Source of the DNA: a virus
Direction: 5' to 3' (one strand)
Virus record (IMG/VR): IMGVR_UViG_3300030331_000355
Location: 1-23,245 of that record
DNA: 23,245 nt
Shown: positions 20,127 through 23,245 of the stretch, one piece after another
Layout: the number at the start of each line of letters is the position of its first letter
Numbering within the stretch: position 1 is the first letter of the stretch
Notes under the pieces: model-generated
The model's database searches: none
What the model saw: only the letters and a program-made list of their open reading frames with translations
What the model was told of the DNA's origin: nothing
Translations under genes and position numbers: made by a program

Positions 20127-20425
20127 CACCCGAGGCGAAAGTCAAAAAGAAAGTTGTAGCACAACTCAAAGAAATGGGAGCATATTACTTTTATCCAGTT
20201 ACTGGTGGGTATGGTCAAAGTGGTGTGCCCGATGTGGTTGGTTGTTACAAAGGTATATTCTTTGGTATCGAATGCAAATCAGGTAGCAACAAGCCTACGC
20301 CATTGCAGGATAAGAACTTAACAGATATTAGAAAACAGAAAGGTATTGCTGTAGTCATCAACGAGAAGAATATAGATTGTGTAAGGTCTATTTTTGAAGA
20401 CTACTACAATGGGGTTAAGCAGTGA
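20117..20425 (+). CDS. VRR-NUC-type nuclease, 102 aa
   Basis: A single-domain PD-(D/E)XK nuclease of the VRR-NUC family. E6 lies in the N-terminal helix (TPEAKVKKKV). The core has GVPDVVG (D39), GIECKSG (E52, K54) and the PTPLQ turn (Q64) followed by a helix. The length of about 100 residues is typical of stand-alone phage VRR-NUC proteins, which are linked to branched-DNA or Holliday-junction cleavage. It lies upstream of the DNA polymerase and a second PD-(D/E)XK nuclease, so a role in resolving replication or recombination intermediates is likely. The start may be the ATG at 20117 or two codons later at 20123. Confidence 0.88.
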   Translation: MVMTPEAKVKKKVVAQLKEMGAYYFYPVTGGYGQSGVPDVVGCYKGIFFGIECKSGSNKPTPLQDKNLTDIRKQKGIAVVINEKNIDCVRSIFEDYYNGVKQ

Positions 20426-20597
20426 GAGACCCCTCAACGTGTGTTGGATACATGGCACATATCCACTGCAACAAGGGAAGTTCGCCTCCATTGAAATAGA
20501 ACTTTGACCTTGTCGTAGAAGTACGTACTACTAGACCCCCCTAATTGTCACCCAACAATTTTGTTGGAGGGGGGCATTAAATTTATAGGAGGATACT
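20426..20597 (+). promoter_or_regulatory. Leader region with nested hairpin before the zinc-ribbon gene
   Basis: A gap of 172 bp in an otherwise packed operon. It contains a perfect 10-bp palindrome AGTACGTACT (20520-20529) and a nested hairpin: CCCCCCT (20536-20542) pairs with AGGGGGG (20568-20574) around an inner stem CCAACA/TGTTGG (20552-20567) with a 9-nt bulge. An imperfect GGATA...TATCC inverted repeat lies further upstream. A weak promoter (TTGACC at 20504-20509) is possible. AGGAGG of the next gene follows about 12 nt after the hairpin. This could be a terminator-free control leader or a structured RNA. Confidence 0.5.
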
Positions 20598-20786
20598 ATG
20601 GCTACAAGATGGAAAGATGATTTATGTCCTAAGTGTAAGACATACATATGTTTTACAGACGGATATGCAGTTTGCAAAATCTGTAAATTGTCAATAGATA
20701 ACTCGCAAGTAGAAGAGCAATTAGAATTACCATTAGATTTTGAACGCTCTGAAAATCATGTGAGGAGAAAATACGATGAAGAATAG
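20598..20786 (+). CDS. Small zinc-ribbon protein, 62 aa
   Basis: Four cysteines in two CxxC pairs, CPKC (10-13) and CKIC (26-29), separated by 12 residues, make a compact zinc ribbon. The rest is an acidic tail (VEEQLELPLDFERSEN). The ELPLDF-type segment could be a short binding motif. Such small zinc ribbons in phage replication modules often contact DNA or polymerase subunits. A strong AGGAGG lies about 5 nt before the ATG, and its stop lies 11 nt inside the next gene. Specific function unknown. Confidence 0.8.
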   Translation: MATRWKDDLCPKCKTYICFTDGYAVCKICKLSIDNSQVEEQLELPLDFERSENHVRRKYDEE

Positions 20787-21066
20787 GAAAAATAGGATTG
20801 ACCTTTTACAAGAAGCGTCGAGCCTCACGGATGGGGACAGACTAAGAGATTATGGAGACCCAGTAGCAAACCATCAACACATAGCTGACATATTCAACGC
20901 TATCACTGGACATGATTTAACTGCACGTGAGATCGTGTTAGTGCATGAGGCTACAAAGCTAGCTCGAAGGCAGAGGAGTCCGAAGAAGATAGATCATTAC
21001 GTAGACAATATGGCATATGTCGGTATCGAATACGAGTGTGCTATGGCAGAGGAACACGGTGAATAA
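20776..21066 (+). CDS. DUF6378-like phage protein, 96 aa
   Basis: The pattern LTDGDRLRDYGDPVANHQHI (about residues 18-37), then LTAREIVLVHEATKLARRQR and DHYVDNMAYVGIEYECAM, matches the phage family I recall as DUF6378 (GDR...YGDP..NH..IA, KLAR, and a D..VD.A.Y helix). It is helical with conserved His, Asp and Glu; relation to MazG-like nucleotide pyrophosphohydrolases has been considered for proteins of this look, but I cannot show it here. AGGAG lies about 9 nt before the ATG. Its TAA overlaps the polymerase ATG (TAATG), so it is tied to the replication module. Confidence 0.75.
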   Translation: MKNRKNRIDLLQEASSLTDGDRLRDYGDPVANHQHIADIFNAITGHDLTAREIVLVHEATKLARRQRSPKKIDHYVDNMAYVGIEYECAMAEEHGE

Positions 21067-22895
21067 TGGATTTAATTACGTTAGACTTTGAAACTTACTA
21101 CAGTAAAGAATATTCATTGGGTAAGTTAACTACTGAGGAGTATATTCGTGACCCAAGGTTTGAGGTCATTGGTATAGGTATAAAAGTTAATAATCAAGAA
21201 ACGGAGTGGGCAAGTGGAACACACGAAGAACTTAAAAAATACTTACAAACATTCGATTGGGAAAAGTCTATGGTGCTTGCTCACAATACTATGTTTGACG
21301 GTGCTATTCTTAATTGGGTCTTTAATATTAGTCCTCGGGTGTATACCGATACTTTGTGTATCTCCCGTGGTGTTCACGGGGTGGAAACTAGCAGTAGTCT
21401 CAAGGCACTGGTTGAAAATTATGATATCGGAGCAAAAGGCACAGAGGTATTCGAGGCAATCGGCAAGAGGCGAGAGGACTTTACGGAAAGTGAACTAGAG
21501 AAGTACGGAGACTATTGTATCAACGACGTAGACTTAACGTATAAGTTGTTCATGCTCATGGCTCGTGGGTTTCCAAAGAAAGAGTTTAAACTAATAGACA
21601 CAACTTTACGTATGTTTGTGGAGCCAGTCTTAGACTTGGACCTGGGGATGTTGGAACAACATCTTACAGAAACACGTGACAGTAAAGATGAACTGCTTAC
21701 AGCGTCAGGTGTGAGTAAAGAAGATTTGATGAGCAATCCCAAATTTGCAGAGGTTCTTAAATCTATTGGTGTTGAACCACCCATGAAGATAAGTCCTACA
21801 ACTGGCAAAGAGACATTTGCATTTGCCAAGTCTGATGAAGAATTTAAAGCGTTGCAGATGCACCCTGACGAAAGAGTTCAAGCGTTGGTTAATGCAAGAT
21901 TAGGGACTAAGTCTACGTTAGAAGAAACACGAACTCAAAGGTTTATAGACATAGCCAAACGTGGTCTCCTGCCTGTCCCAGTCAAATATTACGCAGCCCA
22001 CACTGGCAGATGGGGTGGCGATGATAAGATTAATTTACAGAATCTGCCAAGCAGAGGTGTCAATGGTAAGAAACTTAAACGAAGTATTATTGCACCCGAG
22101 GGTTACACAATAATAGATGCTGACTCATCACAGATCGAGGCTAGAGTATTGGCTTGGCTTGCAGAACAAGATGATTTAACTGAGGCATTTACTAATGGTG
22201 AAGATGTGTACGTTAAGATGGCATCACGTATTTATGATAAAGCAGAAGAAGACATAACAAAAGATGAGAGGTTTGTCGGTAAGACAACCATCTTAGGTGC
22301 AGGTTATGGTATGGGTGCTCTGAAGTTTCAATCACAGTTAAAGACGTTTGGGTTTGATATGGCAATCGAGGAAGCACGGAGGGTTATAAAAATTTACCGT
22401 GAAACTAATTGGAAAATAAACAAGTTGTGGCGTGATGCACAACAGATTCTCGTTTCGCTACATCGTAACGATATGCCATTTAGTCTTGGTAGAGATAGAG
22501 TTTTAGTGACTGTACCCGAAGAAAATGCTATAAAATTACCATCGGGTTTACTCATGAGATACGGAGATTTAGACTACGATCAAGGTGAACAAGGTATAGA
22601 GTTTCACTATCAAACTAGACGAGGTCGCACTAGAATATATGGTGGGAAAGTAATAGAGAATGTTTGTCAAGCCATAGCTAGGTGTATTATTGGAGAACAG
22701 ATGTTACTGATAAATAAAAAACACCGTGTCGTGTTAACAGTACATGACTCAATAGCTGCATGCGTAAAAGATGAAGAAGTAGAAGACGCACAAACGTATA
22801 TAGAAGAGTGTATGAGATGGACACCCGATTGGGCAAAGGGTCTACCCATAGATTGTGAATCAGGTAATGGTAAAACTTATGGAGATTGTGAATGA
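21066..22895 (+). CDS. DNA polymerase I-like (family A) with 3'-5' exonuclease, Leu762 type
   Basis: 609 residues. The 3'-5' exonuclease domain has D7 and E9 (LDFET), D78 (NTMFD) and Y150/D154 (YCINDVD). The polymerase domain has motif A DADSSQIEAR with D353 and E358, motif B R402, K406 and Y414 (RFVGKTTILGAGYG), and motif C HDS with D561. The residue aligned with E. coli F762 is L410. Phe or Tyr there is common in lytic phages; Leu has been linked to slower or temperate replication strategies in viral PolA surveys. No 5' nuclease domain is present, as usual in phages. The replicative polymerase role is inferred from context with nucleases and no other polymerase in view. Confidence 0.95.
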   Translation: MDLITLDFETYYSKEYSLGKLTTEEYIRDPRFEVIGIGIKVNNQETEWASGTHEELKKYLQTFDWEKSMVLAHNTMFDGAILNWVFNISPRVYTDTLCISRGVHGVETSSSLKALVENYDIGAKGTEVFEAIGKRREDFTESELEKYGDYCINDVDLTYKLFMLMARGFPKKEFKLIDTTLRMFVEPVLDLDLGMLEQHLTETRDSKDELLTASGVSKEDLMSNPKFAEVLKSIGVEPPMKISPTTGKETFAFAKSDEEFKALQMHPDERVQALVNARLGTKSTLEETRTQRFIDIAKRGLLPVPVKYYAAHTGRWGGDDKINLQNLPSRGVNGKKLKRSIIAPEGYTIIDADSSQIEARVLAWLAEQDDLTEAFTNGEDVYVKMASRIYDKAEEDITKDERFVGKTTILGAGYGMGALKFQSQLKTFGFDMAIEEARRVIKIYRETNWKINKLWRDAQQILVSLHRNDMPFSLGRDRVLVTVPEENAIKLPSGLLMRYGDLDYDQGEQGIEFHYQTRRGRTRIYGGKVIENVCQAIARCIIGEQMLLINKKHRVVLTVHDSIAACVKDEEVEDAQTYIEECMRWTPDWAKGLPIDCESGNGKTYGDCE

Positions 22896-23104
22896 GTAAT
22901 GATGTTGCTAAAGAAATAAATGACGAGTGGATCAAATTGTTAGATTATATAGGAAAAGTAGCTCCTGATGATTTAAAAAAGATACAAAGCATGAACGAAA
23001 AATATGGTGGAATACCAAAAAATTTGTTTGAACAAGGATATCGTAGTGGCTTTAACTCAGCTACTTCCTTTATGAGAGAATCAATCAAAGAGGTTGAAGA
23101 TTGA
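22892..23104 (+). CDS. Small acidic helical protein after the polymerase, 70 aa
   Basis: No family is recognised. It is helical and charged: VAKEINDEWIKLLDYIGKVA, a Gly/Pro turn (KYGGIPKN) and FEQGYRSGFNSATSFMRE. Its ATG overlaps the polymerase stop (ATGA), and its stop overlaps the TTG start of the next gene, so all three are translationally coupled. Confidence 0.75.
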   Translation: MSNDVAKEINDEWIKLLDYIGKVAPDDLKKIQSMNEKYGGIPKNLFEQGYRSGFNSATSFMRESIKEVED

Positions 23105-23245
23105 GTATATCGCCTTGGTCATATAGTAGAATTAAATCTTTTGAGCAGTGCCCTAAACAGTTCTATCATCTTAAGATAGCAAGAGATTATAAAGAGCCAT
23201 ACACTGATGCCATGCGTTATGGCACAGAAGCTCATGCCGTTGCCG
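23101..23245 (+). CDS. RecB/Cas4-like PD-(D/E)XK nuclease (partial, N-terminus only)
   Basis: The frame starts at TTG (23101), overlapping the upstream stop by 4 nt, and runs off the window after 48 codons. The visible N-terminus has SPWSYSRIKSFEQCPKQFYH, then AMRYGTEAHAVA. This is the start of PDDEXK_1 (RecB-family) exonucleases: S.S.L..FE.CP..F, then YG..H, where the His belongs to the nuclease active site. The Cys after FEQ corresponds to the first ligand of the Fe-S cluster found in AddB/Cas4-type members, but the three later cysteines would be outside the window. It is probably a replication or recombination exonuclease. Confidence 0.85.
   Translation, partial: MSISPWSYSRIKSFEQCPKQFYHLKIARDYKEPYTDAMRYGTEAHAVA

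Noticed and set aside
20426-20597. tRNA gene in the gap before the zinc-ribbon gene
   Set aside because: No cloverleaf, T-loop GTTCRA or acceptor stem can be laid out; the pairings seen are a nested hairpin instead.

Overview
The window is a 23.2 kb piece of a tailed double-stranded DNA phage genome (Caudoviricetes). It resembles uncultivated marine or aquatic phages: the small basic head-module proteins, the capsid, portal and terminase set, and the family A DNA polymerase with leucine at the position equivalent to E. coli Pol I 762 all fit that group as I remember it. The host cannot be named. No integrase, recognisable repressor, tRNA, CRISPR array or insertion sequence is visible, and both ends of the window cut through genes.

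Layout. There are two divergent arms that meet at about 11.4-11.8 kb. The left arm (1-11403, all minus strand, read right to left) is a packaging and head module. Its order is a candidate small terminase subunit, a conserved unknown, the large terminase, the portal, a small conserved unknown, a GroES-like co-chaperonin, scaffold, a conserved unknown, a probable head-decoration protein, the major capsid protein, two beta-rich presumed virion proteins, then five small Lys/Gly/Arg-rich proteins, the last cut by the window edge. These genes are packed with 1-14 nt overlaps, often a TAATG stop/start fusion. A terminator lies just after the capsid gene.

The right arm (about 11.6-23.2 kb, all plus strand) holds early and replication genes. 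An orphan gene and a 52-residue membrane protein come first, each followed by a terminator. A gene-free tract of about 0.7 kb follows, filled with several repeat families (a candidate replication origin or control region). After a good sigma70-type promoter at 13204-13232 comes a long operon: a small basic protein, a DUF3150-like protein, a MoxR-type AAA+ ATPase, a DUF2201-type HExxH/VWA protein, and five orphan genes. Then come a VRR-NUC nuclease, a zinc-ribbon protein, a DUF6378-like protein, DNA polymerase, a small unknown, and the start of a RecB/Cas4-like PD-(D/E)XK nuclease.

Most striking feature. A 17-bp palindrome, TGTAGTGA-N-TCACTACA, occurs eleven times between 11.6 and 19.9 kb. I found no copy in the left arm or beyond 19.9 kb. 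Several copies sit just upstream of ribosome-binding sites inside the early operon, where no promoter is evident. Three copies lie inside reading frames, all read as (G/C)SDSLQ. One copy forms an arm of a predicted three-way RNA junction. This looks like a distributed control network, formally like the stoperators of mycobacteriophage L5 but with a different, symmetric sequence. The protein that binds it is not identifiable here.
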